A stretch of DNA of 64,000 bases from Hyphomicrobiales bacterium (GTDB lineage: Bacteria; Pseudomonadota; Alphaproteobacteria; Rhizobiales; Rhizobiaceae): assembly GCA_900472605.1 (NCBI GenBank), contig UCJD01000029.1, positions 1 to 64,000 on the forward strand. Reading direction: 5' to 3'. Numbering within the stretch: position 1 is the stretch's first letter; every line of letters begins with the position of its first letter. The notes under the pieces were generated by a model. The model ran no database searches. It saw nothing but the letters and a program-made list of their open reading frames with translations, and had not been told where the DNA came from. Of the stretch, positions 46,072 to 54,270 are shown piece after piece. The position numbers were made by a program, and so were the translations under genes.

Positions 46072-46794
46072 ATGAATATTCTGATCCTGATAGCCGGCGA
46101 GCCTCGCATCCAGGCGATGGAAGCCTATCCAACGGCGCTGGTGGAAATCAACGGCGTACCCCTGGTCCAGCGGCAATTGGCCGAATGCGCCAAGATCCCC
46201 GGCCATCGCATCATCGTGGCGATGCAGAAGAAGGATCTGGCGCGCTACCACCTCGACGAGGTCGTGCGCCTGCTGTCGCCCGAGGCTGCGGTGGTCTCGG
46301 TCGAAGACGGCACCGAGGGAGCCGCCTGCACGGCGCTGCTCGCCGCCGGCTATATCGACAACGACCAGCCGTTGTTGATCCTCAACGGCGACGAATTCCT
46401 GACGGTGCCCTTCGATGGCGTGATCCAGAATTTCGTGGAGCGCGAGCTCGATGGTGGCACCATGACCTTCAAGTCGGTACATCCGCGCTACTCCTTCGTC
46501 CGGCTCGACGACCAGAACATGGTGGTCGAGGCGGCCGAGAAGCACCCGATCAGCGACAACGCGACGGCCGGCTTCTACTATTTCCGGCAGGGACGCGATT
46601 TCGTGCGCGCGGCCAAGAACGCGATCCGCAAAGACGCCCGTCACAACAACATGTTCTATGTCTGCCCCGTCTATAACGAGATGGTGCTCGAGGGGAAGAA
46701 GATCGGGATCTTCCCGATCAACGCCAAGGACTTCCATCCCATCAAGTCGGACCGCCAGCTGATCGAATTGTCCGTGGCGGAAGGTGACAAATGA
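46072..46794 (+). CDS. Nucleotidyltransferase-like protein, copy 2
   Basis: 240 residues, homologous to the first cassette gene: EGAACTALLAAGYIDNDQPL, NGDEFLTVPFDGVI, YSFVRLDDQNMVVEAAEK and a shared C-terminal FYVCPVYNEMVLEGKKIG. The N-terminal nucleotide loop is altered (LIAGEPRIQAMEAYPTALVE instead of GxGxRF...PKP), so it may lack nucleotidyltransfer activity or use a different donor. Its stop overlaps the cupin start by four bases. A partner or regulatory subunit of copy 1 is possible. Confidence 0.7.
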   Translation: MNILILIAGEPRIQAMEAYPTALVEINGVPLVQRQLAECAKIPGHRIIVAMQKKDLARYHLDEVVRLLSPEAAVVSVEDGTEGAACTALLAAGYIDNDQPLLILNGDEFLTVPFDGVIQNFVERELDGGTMTFKSVHPRYSFVRLDDQNMVVEAAEKHPISDNATAGFYYFRQGRDFVRAAKNAIRKDARHNNMFYVCPVYNEMVLEGKKIGIFPINAKDFHPIKSDRQLIELSVAEGDK

Positions 46795-47117
46795 GCGGGA
46801 AGCCACTCACCCTCAACGACATGATTGGCGGCTGGTTCATCGGCGACTTCGACCCCACCGTCGTCAAGACTGATGCGTTCGAAGTCGGCGTGAAGCATTA
46901 CGTGGCCGGCGACAAGGATGCGGCGCATTACCACAAGATCGCGCGCGAGATCACGCTCGTCGTCTCCGGCACCGTCAGGATGATCGATCAGGTGTGGGAA
47001 GCCGGAAGCATCATCGATATCGAGCCTGGCAAGATCAATCAGTTCGAGGCGCTGACCGATGCGACGGTGACCGTCGTCAAGATCCCGAGCGCCAAGAACG
47101 ACAAGTATCTCGTCTGA
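46791..47117 (+). CDS. Small cupin-fold protein
   Basis: 108 residues of a single beta-barrel: HYVAGDKDAAHYHKIAREIT with the cupin His pair and Glu, then LVVSGTVRMIDQVWEAGSII and IDIEPGKINQFEALTDATVT. It has the metal-ligand pattern of cupin motif 1 (HxH-type HYHK). It may be an isomerase or a binding protein for the product of the cassette. It is the last gene of the operon and is followed by a strong terminator. Confidence 0.75.
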   Translation: MSGKPLTLNDMIGGWFIGDFDPTVVKTDAFEVGVKHYVAGDKDAAHYHKIAREITLVVSGTVRMIDQVWEAGSIIDIEPGKINQFEALTDATVTVVKIPSAKNDKYLV

Positions 47118-47187
47118 TCCACCCGGAGGAGCGCGGTCGCGAATGGTTTCGCGGGCGCCACGCTTTCAAGGCGGTCCTATAAAGCAG

Positions 47188-47225
47188 AACGCCCGCATCG
47201 ATGGTCTCGGTGCGGGCGTTCTTGT
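47188..47225. terminator. Intrinsic terminator after the glycan cassette
   Basis: AACGCCCGCA (47188-47197) pairs with TGCGGGCGTT (47211-47220) across a 13-nt loop, followed by CTTGTTG. It separates the five-gene operon from the convergent gene ending at 47241 and may serve both. Confidence 0.8.
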
Positions 47226-47240
47226 TGATCTGTTCTCTGG

Positions 47241-47948
47241 TTATTCCGCGCGGATTTCATGCAGAACCATGCCGGTGCTGCCCGCCATGCTGGTGAGGCG
47301 CGGCCGGTTGAAGACCGTGTAGAGCGGGTTGTCGCATTCGGGGTTGGCGAACAGCGTGTTGGTGTCGAAGTAACCGTCCTCGATGAACTTCAGATTGTCG
47401 TGCATCGTGCGGAGATAATAGTACATCATGTGCAGATGACCTCGGTTGGCCAGCTGGTTCATGATCAGCGCGTTGTGGAAGGCGGGAATGGCGGCCTTGC
47501 CGATCACGTGGATTGCATCGCCGACGCGGCGGTGATCGCGCCAGTAATCGCGATATTCCTTCCAGGTGAAGTGGATGCTGTTGATGTCGATCTTCAGATC
47601 CCAGGCATCGAAGGGCTTCTTGAAAGCGAGGTCGAAGCGGACCACCACCAGCGCATCGAAATCTGTCTTCTGGAAGATGTGCTTCAGCGCTTCCTTGTAG
47701 GTCTCCGCCTGCGAGCTGCCGTTGGGGTCGAGCAGGATCAGTTCGCATGGCGCGAACTTCTCGCGCAGTTCGGCCAGCGCCGGGCTTTCATATGTCGCCA
47801 GATAGACCGTGGCGTCGGGGTTCTTCGCGCGGATCGGCGCGATCACGTTTTCAAGCAAGGACGCGGCGTTGTCCCGCCCGTCCATCGGCAGGCCGAAACG
47901 ATCCTTTTCAAGAAAGTTATGGCCTCTGATCAATATAGACAGTCGCAT
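47241..47948 (-). CDS. Hypothetical protein, possibly glycosyltransferase-like
   Basis: 235 residues from MRLSILIRGHNFLE, with AGGGACGA upstream. The N-terminal beta-strand with a following charged segment, and the central VVVRFDLAFKKPFDAWDL (a DxD-like RFDLAF region), suggest a GT-A-like fold. I do not recognise a named family. The C-terminal half is rich in His, Tyr and Met (RGHLHMMYYYLRTMHDNLKF). It is divergent from the repeat-protein leader and convergent with the glycan cassette, so a role in glycan assembly is plausible but unproven. Confidence 0.7.
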   Translation of the reverse strand: MRLSILIRGHNFLEKDRFGLPMDGRDNAASLLENVIAPIRAKNPDATVYLATYESPALAELREKFAPCELILLDPNGSSQAETYKEALKHIFQKTDFDALVVVRFDLAFKKPFDAWDLKIDINSIHFTWKEYRDYWRDHRRVGDAIHVIGKAAIPAFHNALIMNQLANRGHLHMMYYYLRTMHDNLKFIEDGYFDTNTLFANPECDNPLYTVFNRPRLTSMAGSTGMVLHEIRAE

Positions 47949-48816
47949 TCTAGTCGTCCCTATCACCCAATAGCTCCATGAACGCCATTTTACTTGTGCC
48001 GGGCTTGCCTCGGGGACGAATCGGTGCGCGCTGCAGCGCTCGGGGATGCTCGCCGTGGCCGGATTGGCGGCAATGGCCCAAAAATGGTCGGAAATTATTA
48101 CCCGCAGAGCGCGCGATGCTACTGGAGCGCTGAGCCGCCATTTGTTATCCGGCGCTTTGAATCACGATGTAACTGAATGCATCATGATGATCTTTTGTTG
48201 TTTCTATAATGTTTCTAATTGATAATCTTGCGACCAAGGAAGCAAAACGTGTTCCGGAAGGGTTTTTTCTCCTTCCTATTCTATTGTTTTGATTTGAAGC
48301 GTTAAGTCCGGTTTGGTGTGCGCGATCATTGTTGCAATCGCCAGTCGATTGGCCGGTTTCGGCTTGAAAAAATACATAGTGTGCCAATTGCATCTAAAAA
48401 ATTGGCGATTTAAACTTCCGGCGACCGAATCTGTAACAAGAGTGCAACTCAGCTACAGTCGACGTTAACTCGAAATTAAAGACTGCCGAATAAGAGTTTT
48501 ACTGCTCGCGATAGCTCTGCCGAGGGGTGCGGTTGGCCGGTGGGTCCATGATGGACGCTGGTAAACGGTGCCGGGGGTTAAGAAGTTCGCGTTCACTGGC
48601 GTAGGGATCAGAGCCGCTTTGGCTCTGGGCGCATGATGCCCTCCTTTTGCGCTGGCTCGTCCGAGCCATGTTTAGTTTGACCCAATTTTGTTCCGACAGG
48701 AAACCCGGATCGTCGATGCCGACGACGCCGTGTGGCTCGCTGAGTGCGGCTATACGCGTCCGACCGACGGGGCGGGATGATGTCTTTTGATCAGCTAACG
48801 CGAGGGGCGCTCGTCC
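47949..48816 (+). promoter_or_regulatory. Long AT-rich leader of the giant repeat gene
   Basis: 868 bases without a supportable gene. The part from about 48160 to 48500 is markedly AT-rich compared with the rest of the window and probably holds promoters for both flanking genes. Two stable hairpins lie nearer the gene: CAGAGCC/GGCTCTG at 48609-48627 and GGCTCG/CGAGCC at 48654-48667. GAGGGG, eight bases before the ATG at 48817, is the likely ribosome-binding site. Short open frames in both strands here have no ribosome-binding site or recognisable product. Confidence 0.5.
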
Positions 48817-51800
48817 ATGACTTCCATTGTTTCTTCTCTGACCGTCAATCAGATCCGGGCGCTGTCGACGACCGCGATCGCAAATCTTTCATCCGATGAC
48901 GTGGCGCAGCTCACGACAACGCAGATCAAGGCCCTGAGCTCGACGCAGCTTGGCGCTATCGAAACCCAGGACTTCGTTGCTCTGACATCCCAGCAGATGA
49001 GCGCCGTAACGGCGACCGCGCTGGTTGGTCTCAAGCTCGAACAGCTGGCCGTTCTTTCCACGGCGCAGCTCGGCGGTCTCTCGACCACCCAGGTCGCCGC
49101 TCTCTCCACCACCGAAGTTGCAAACCTCAGCTCCGAACTGATCGGCGCTCTCTCGACCGGCCAGGTCGCTGCCCTTACCTCCAAGCAGATCGCTGCCATG
49201 GGTACGGAAGACGTCGCGGCCTTCACGACCGGCCAGATCGCCGTCCTGAAGACCACGCAGGTCGGCGCTCTCAGCTCCGCGCAGATCGCCAATCTCTCCA
49301 CCGACCAGGTCGCCGCGCTGACCTCCTCGCAGGCCGCAGCGCTGACTTCGGTTCAGCTCGGCGCCATCTCTTCCGACGGTATCGCGCTGTTCTCGACCGA
49401 CGAGATCGCAGCCATCAGCACGAAGGCTCTTGGCGGCCTCACCACCGATAGCATGGCGGCGCTCACCAGCGACCAGGTTATCGCCCTCAAGACCGGCCAG
49501 ATCGCCCTGCTCAGCAGCGCCCAGTTCGGCGCGCTCAGCTCCGAGCAGGTCGGCGTTCTCACAGGCTCGCAGATCGGCGCTCTCGGCTCCAAGCAGCTTG
49601 CCTCGCTCTCCACCGACGTCATCGCATCGCTCTCCACCGACCAGATCGTCGCGCTGAAGACGACGCAGGTCGCAGCTCTCACCACCGATCAGCTCGCAGC
49701 GCTCGACGCCAACCAGGTCGGCGCCTTCAGCTCCAGCCAGACCGCAGCGCTTTCTTCCGCGCAGTTCGGCGCGCTCACCACCGAAGACATCGCGACCTTC
49801 ACCACCGACGAGATCGCCGCCATCAGCACCAAGACGCTGGCCGGCCTCTCGACCGCGACGCTCGCGGCCCTCGACACCACCCAGTTCGCAGCCCTGAAGT
49901 CCAGCCAGATTGCCCTGCTGACCACGTCGCAGGTCGCATCGCTGGGTTCCGAAAAGGTCGCTGCGCTGAAGAGCGACCAGGTCGTCGCCCTGACGTCGAA
50001 GCAGCTTGCAGCTCTCACCACCGATGATGTCGCCGCTCTCAGCACCGACAACGTCGCCATCATGAAGACCGCGCAGATCGCGGCTCTGAGCAACGGCCAG
50101 ATCGCGGCCATGTCTTCCGAGCAGATTTCGGCGCTCACCGGCGCACAGATCGGCGCAATGAGTTCGTCCGAGCTCGCCGCTCTCTCGACCGACGACATCG
50201 CGACCTTCACGACCGATGAAATCGCAGCAATCAGCACCAAGGCTCTTTCCGGCCTTTCGACCGACGTGATCGCTTCCCTTAAGAGCGATCAGGCTATCGC
50301 CCTCAAGACGAGCCAGGTTGCGCTGCTCAGCACCGCCCAGATCGCATCGCTCACCACCGACAACGTCGCGCTTCTCACCAGCGACCAGGTCGGCGCCCTG
50401 AACTCCAAGCAGATCGGCGCACTCAGCGCAGACGAGATCGGCGCGCTCACGACCGACAACGTCGCGATCTTGAAGACCGCGCAGGTCGCGGCCCTCAGCT
50501 CGGCGCAGATCACCGCGATGTCGTCTGACCAGGTCAAGGCTCTGACCAGCTCTCAGATCGGCGTCCTCAGCTCCGCACAGCTCGGCGCGATATCGACAGA
50601 TGGTGTCTATTCCTTCACCACGGATGAAATCGCAGCGATCAGCTCCAAGGCTCTCACGGGTCTGACCACCAACGACGTTGCTGCTCTCAGCAGCGACCAG
50701 ATCGTTGCGCTGAAGTCGAGCCAGATCGCCCTCCTGAGCAGCGCTCAGCTCGGTGCCATCTCCACCGACAACATTGCTCTCCTGAAGAGCGACCAGGTCG
50801 TCGCCCTGACCTCCAAGCAGCTCTCCGGCCTCTCCAGCGACGCCGTTGCCGCTCTTTCCACCGACAACGTCGCAGTTTTGAAGACGGCGCAGATCGCCGC
50901 CCTGACGACGGCGCAGATCGGCTTCCTGTCCACCGACCAGGTCAAGGCTCTGACGAGCGGCCAGGTCGGCGCCCTGACGGCCGGCCAGATCGGCGCGATG
51001 TCCAGCGACGACATCAAGACGTTCACGACCGACGAAGTCGGCGCGATCAGCACGAAGGCCATCGCACAGCTCTCCACCGACAGCCTCGCTGCCCTGGATA
51101 GCGATCAGGTCAAGGCTCTGAAGTCGACCCAGGTCGCGCTTCTGACCACCGCCCAGGTCGCATCGCTTACGACGGACCAGGTCGCAGTTCTCGGCAGCGA
51201 CCAGGTCGGCGCCCTGAACTCCAAGCAGATTGCAGCTCTCTCCACGGATGAACTCGCGGCCCTCACGACCGACAACGTCGCCATCCTGAAGACGGCACAG
51301 ATCGCGGCGCTGAGCAGCCTGCAGATCGACGCTCTGACATCCGATCAGGTGACCGCTCTGACCAGCACCCAGGTCGGTGTCCTGTCCTCCGGCCAGCTCA
51401 GCGCGCTTTCGAGCGACGATATCCTGAGCTTCAGCACCGATGAAATCGCTGCGATCAGCACGAAGTCGCTTTCGGGCCTCTCCACGAATGCCGTCAACGC
51501 TCTCGGCAGCGACCAGGTCGTTGCCCTGAAGTCGAGCCAGATCGCTGCGCTGGGCACCATCCAGCTGAACGCGCTGACGACGGACAACATCACCAAGCTG
51601 CTGAGCGACCAGATCCTGGCGCTGAGCACCAGCCAGCTTGCCTCGCTGTCGACCGATGAGGTTGCCGCGATCTCGACCGATAATGTCGGTATCTTGAAGA
51701 GCACGCAGGTTGCCGCCCTGACGACGGCGCAGATCGACGCCATGTCGACCGATCAGGTCAAGGCACTGACGACCGGTCAGGTCGCGGTTCTGACGGCCAG

Positions 51801-54054
51801 CCAGATCGGCGCAATGTCGAGCGATGATATCGTGACGTTCTCGACCGACGAAGTCGGCGCGATCAGCACGAAGGCCATCGCACAGCTCTCCACCGACAGC
51901 CTTGCTGCGCTCGACACGGCTCAGTTCGCCGCTCTGAAGTCGAGCCAGGTCGCGCTGCTCACCACCAGCCAGGTCGCATCGCTTTCGACCGACAAGATGG
52001 CCGCCATCGGCAGTGACCAGCTTGGCGCCATGAGCTCCAGGCAGATCGCGGCCCTGACCACGGATGACATCGCTGTCCTCTCCACCGATAACGTCGCCCT
52101 GCTGAAGACCGGCCAGATCGCGGCCCTGACCACGGACCAGCTGAACGCGCTGACATCCGATCAGGTCACCGCGCTGACCGCCACTCAGATCGGTTCGATG
52201 TCCTCGGGCCAGCTCGCGGTCATGACCACCGACGACATCACGTCGTTCTCGACCGATGAAATCGCGGCGATCAGCACGAAGGCGCTTGCCGGTCTGAGCA
52301 CCGCCGACGTCAACGCGCTCAGCAGCGATCAGGTCAAGGCGCTTACGTCGAGCCAGATCGCTCTGCTCAGCACGGCTCAGGTTGCCGCGCTGACGACCGA
52401 CAACGTCGCGCTTCTATCCAGCGATCAGGTCGGCGCACTGAAGTCGAACCAGATCGCGGCACTGTCCACGGACGAGGTCGCGGCTCTCAGCACCGACAAC
52501 ATCGCCCTGCTGTCGTCGGGCCAGGTTTCCGCTCTGAACAACACGCAGATCGGCGCCATGTCCTCCGACCAGATCAAGGCTCTGACCAGCGCTCAGGTGG
52601 GTGTCCTCACGGCAGACGAGTTCGCCGCAATGTCCACCGATGACATCGCGACCTTCTCGACCGACGAAATCGCGGCGATCAACACCAAGATCATCGCGGC
52701 TCTGTCGACCGACACGCTCGAAGCACTGGGCACGGATCAGTTCGCTGCACTGACCACCGGCCAGGTGGCACTGCTGAGCACCTCGCAGATCGCGTCGCTG
52801 ACGACCGACAAGGCAGGTGCGCTCAGCAGCGACCAGATCGGCGCTCTGACCGCGAAGCAGATCGCGGCAATCAGCACGGCTGACGTAGCGGTTCTGTCCA
52901 CCGACAACGTGGCGCTGCTGAAGACCGCCCAGGTCGCAGCCCTCACGACCGCGCAGATCACGGCGATGTCGTCCGATCAGATCAAGGCTCTGACCAGCGA
53001 TCAGATCGGTGTGCTCTCGTCGGCCCAGCTCGGCGTGATGTCGACCGATGGTGTCTCGGCCTTCTCGACAGACGAGATTGCCGCGATCAGCACCAAGGCG
53101 CTGACCGGTCTCACCACCGACGACATCAAGGTGCTGAGCAGCGATCAGGTCAAGGCTCTGAAGACCGGCCAGATTGCCCTGCTGACGACCAGCCAGCTCG
53201 GTGCGATCACGACCGACAACATCGCTCTGCTGTCGTCCGATCAGGTCGGCGCGCTGACGTCGCTCCAGGTCAAGGGTCTGACCACGGACGAAGTCGCGGC
53301 TCTGACCACCGACAACGTCGCCGTGCTCAAGACGGGCCAGGTCGCATCCTTGACCACGGACCAGATCACCGCCATGACGTCGGATCAGGTCAAGGCACTG
53401 ACGAGCGGTCAGGTCGCGGTTCTCACCGCCGCCCAGATCGGCGCCATGGACACGGACGACATCTCTTCGTTCTCCACCGACGAGATTGCGGCCATCAGCA
53501 CCAAGGCTATCGTTGAACTCTCCTCGGCCAGCATCGAGGCAATGAGCACCGATCAGTTCAAGGCTCTGACGACGAACCAGATCGCGCTTCTGACCACCAG
53601 CCAGATCGCCTCGCTGTCGACCGACAAGATGGTCGCCATGAGCTCCGATCAGCTCGGTGTGCTGACTGCCAAGCAGGTTGCGGCGCTCAGCACCGACGAT
53701 GTCGCGGTCCTGACCACGGATCAGGTCGCTGGCCTGAAGACCGGCCAGGTGGCTTCGCTGACGACGGCCCAGATCGATGCGATGACCTCTACGCAGGTTC
53801 AAGCCTTCACGAGCAGCCAGATTGCGGTGATGAGCTCGGCGGAGATCGGCGCAATGTCCAGCGAGGATATCGCGACCTTCTCGACCGACGAAATCGCGGC
53901 GATCAGCAACAAGGCTCTGGCCGGACTTGCTACCGAAGACATCGCGGCCATGAACAGCGACCAGCTGGTTGCCTTCACCTCGACCCAGGTCCCGGCCCTG
54001 AACGATGACCAGGTCAACGCGATCATCGCAGCCTACGCAGCGCTGAACCCGTAA
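48817..54054 (+). CDS. Giant Ser/Thr-rich octapeptide-repeat protein
   Basis: 1745 residues made almost entirely of about 218 octapeptides with the pattern (Q/D/N)-(I/V)-x-A-(L/M)-(S/T)-(S/T)-x. On top lies a 17-octad (136-residue, 408-bp) super-repeat marked by F(S/T)TDE(I/V)xAISTK, occurring 12 times in exact register plus a degenerate first copy. There is no signal peptide, Cys or membrane segment. The C terminus ends DDQVNAIIAAYAALNP. The S/T-x-x-Q start of each octad resembles a helix N-cap, so a solenoid of short helices is likely; a beta-solenoid is the alternative. Export route and function are unknown; a cell-surface or secreted protein glycosylated by the downstream GT41 enzyme is my inference. 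Confidence 0.9.
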   Translation: MTSIVSSLTVNQIRALSTTAIANLSSDDVAQLTTTQIKALSSTQLGAIETQDFVALTSQQMSAVTATALVGLKLEQLAVLSTAQLGGLSTTQVAALSTTEVANLSSELIGALSTGQVAALTSKQIAAMGTEDVAAFTTGQIAVLKTTQVGALSSAQIANLSTDQVAALTSSQAAALTSVQLGAISSDGIALFSTDEIAAISTKALGGLTTDSMAALTSDQVIALKTGQIALLSSAQFGALSSEQVGVLTGSQIGALGSKQLASLSTDVIASLSTDQIVALKTTQVAALTTDQLAALDANQVGAFSSSQTAALSSAQFGALTTEDIATFTTDEIAAISTKTLAGLSTATLAALDTTQFAALKSSQIALLTTSQVASLGSEKVAALKSDQVVALTSKQLAALTTDDVAALSTDNVAIMKTAQIAALSNGQIAAMSSEQISALTGAQIGAMSSSELAALSTDDIATFTTDEIAAISTKALSGLSTDVIASLKSDQAIALKTSQVALLSTAQIASLTTDNVALLTSDQVGALNSKQIGALSADEIGALTTDNVAILKTAQVAALSSAQITAMSSDQVKALTSSQIGVLSSAQLGAISTDGVYSFTTDEIAAISSKALTGLTTNDVAALSSDQIVALKSSQIALLSSAQLGAISTDNIALLKSDQVVALTSKQLSGLSSDAVAALSTDNVAVLKTAQIAALTTAQIGFLSTDQVKALTSGQVGALTAGQIGAMSSDDIKTFTTDEVGAISTKAIAQLSTDSLAALDSDQVKALKSTQVALLTTAQVASLTTDQVAVLGSDQVGALNSKQIAALSTDELAALTTDNVAILKTAQIAALSSLQIDALTSDQVTALTSTQVGVLSSGQLSALSSDDILSFSTDEIAAISTKSLSGLSTNAVNALGSDQVVALKSSQIAALGTIQLNALTTDNITKLLSDQILALSTSQLASLSTDEVAAISTDNVGILKSTQVAALTTAQIDAMSTDQVKALTTGQVAVLTASQIGAMSSDDIVTFSTDEVGAISTKAIAQLSTDSLAALDTAQFAALKSSQVALLTTSQVASLSTDKMAAIGSDQLGAMSSRQIAALTTDDIAVLSTDNVALLKTGQIAALTTDQLNALTSDQVTALTATQIGSMSSGQLAVMTTDDITSFSTDEIAAISTKALAGLSTADVNALSSDQVKALTSSQIALLSTAQVAALTTDNVALLSSDQVGALKSNQIAALSTDEVAALSTDNIALLSSGQVSALNNTQIGAMSSDQIKALTSAQVGVLTADEFAAMSTDDIATFSTDEIAAINTKIIAALSTDTLEALGTDQFAALTTGQVALLSTSQIASLTTDKAGALSSDQIGALTAKQIAAISTADVAVLSTDNVALLKTAQVAALTTAQITAMSSDQIKALTSDQIGVLSSAQLGVMSTDGVSAFSTDEIAAISTKALTGLTTDDIKVLSSDQVKALKTGQIALLTTSQLGAITTDNIALLSSDQVGALTSLQVKGLTTDEVAALTTDNVAVLKTGQVASLTTDQITAMTSDQVKALTSGQVAVLTAAQIGAMDTDDISSFSTDEIAAISTKAIVELSSASIEAMSTDQFKALTTNQIALLTTSQIASLSTDKMVAMSSDQLGVLTAKQVAALSTDDVAVLTTDQVAGLKTGQVASLTTAQIDAMTSTQVQAFTSSQIAVMSSAEIGAMSSEDIATFSTDEIAAISNKALAGLATEDIAAMNSDQLVAFTSTQVPALNDDQVNAIIAAYAALNP
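48991..54050 (+). repeat. Tandem 408-bp super-repeat (12-13 units of 17 x 24 bp)
   Basis: The marker codons for DE(I/V) begin at 49399, 49807, 50215, 50623, 51031, 51439, 51847, 52255, 52663, 53071, 53479 and 53887, that is, exactly every 408 bases with no indel. An earlier degenerate unit would start at 48991. Units from the fourth onward alternate between two sequence types, giving an 816-bp higher-order period. Synonymous codons vary widely between most units, but 51031-51086 and 51847-51902 are identical, which points to recent conversion or duplication. Confidence 0.93.
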
Positions 54055-54076
54055 GCCGGAACCAAACCGAAATAAG

Positions 54077-54108
54077 AACGCCGCCCGATCATCTCGGGCG
54101 GCGTTTTT
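54077..54108 (+). terminator. Intrinsic terminator after the repeat gene
   Basis: AACGCCGCCCGA (54077-54088) pairs with TCGGGCGGCGTT (54094-54105), followed by TTT. It lies 23 bases after the repeat-gene stop. The next gene starts 163 bases further on and so probably has its own promoter or relies on read-through. Confidence 0.88.
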
Positions 54109-54270
54109 CGTTTCGGGAGGGTGACCGAACAGCCTTGCCAGCAGGCGTTCCACGCCTTGTTGACGGTCATTCAGCCAGCCCGACGCAAGGTCTATCCGAT
54201 AGCAAGAAGCCCGACGCTTTCGTGCGTCTGTTGACACCCGGCCATCCGGCCGCCTTGCCGTAGGACGTCC

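Noticed and set aside
48145..48393. An 82-codon minus-strand frame in the AT-rich leader
   Set aside because: No Shine-Dalgarno, no recognisable product, and composition like the surrounding non-coding DNA.
48817..54054. Possible CRISPR array because of regular 24-bp repeats
   Set aside because: There are no unique spacers, the repeats are in coding register, and they vary at synonymous sites.
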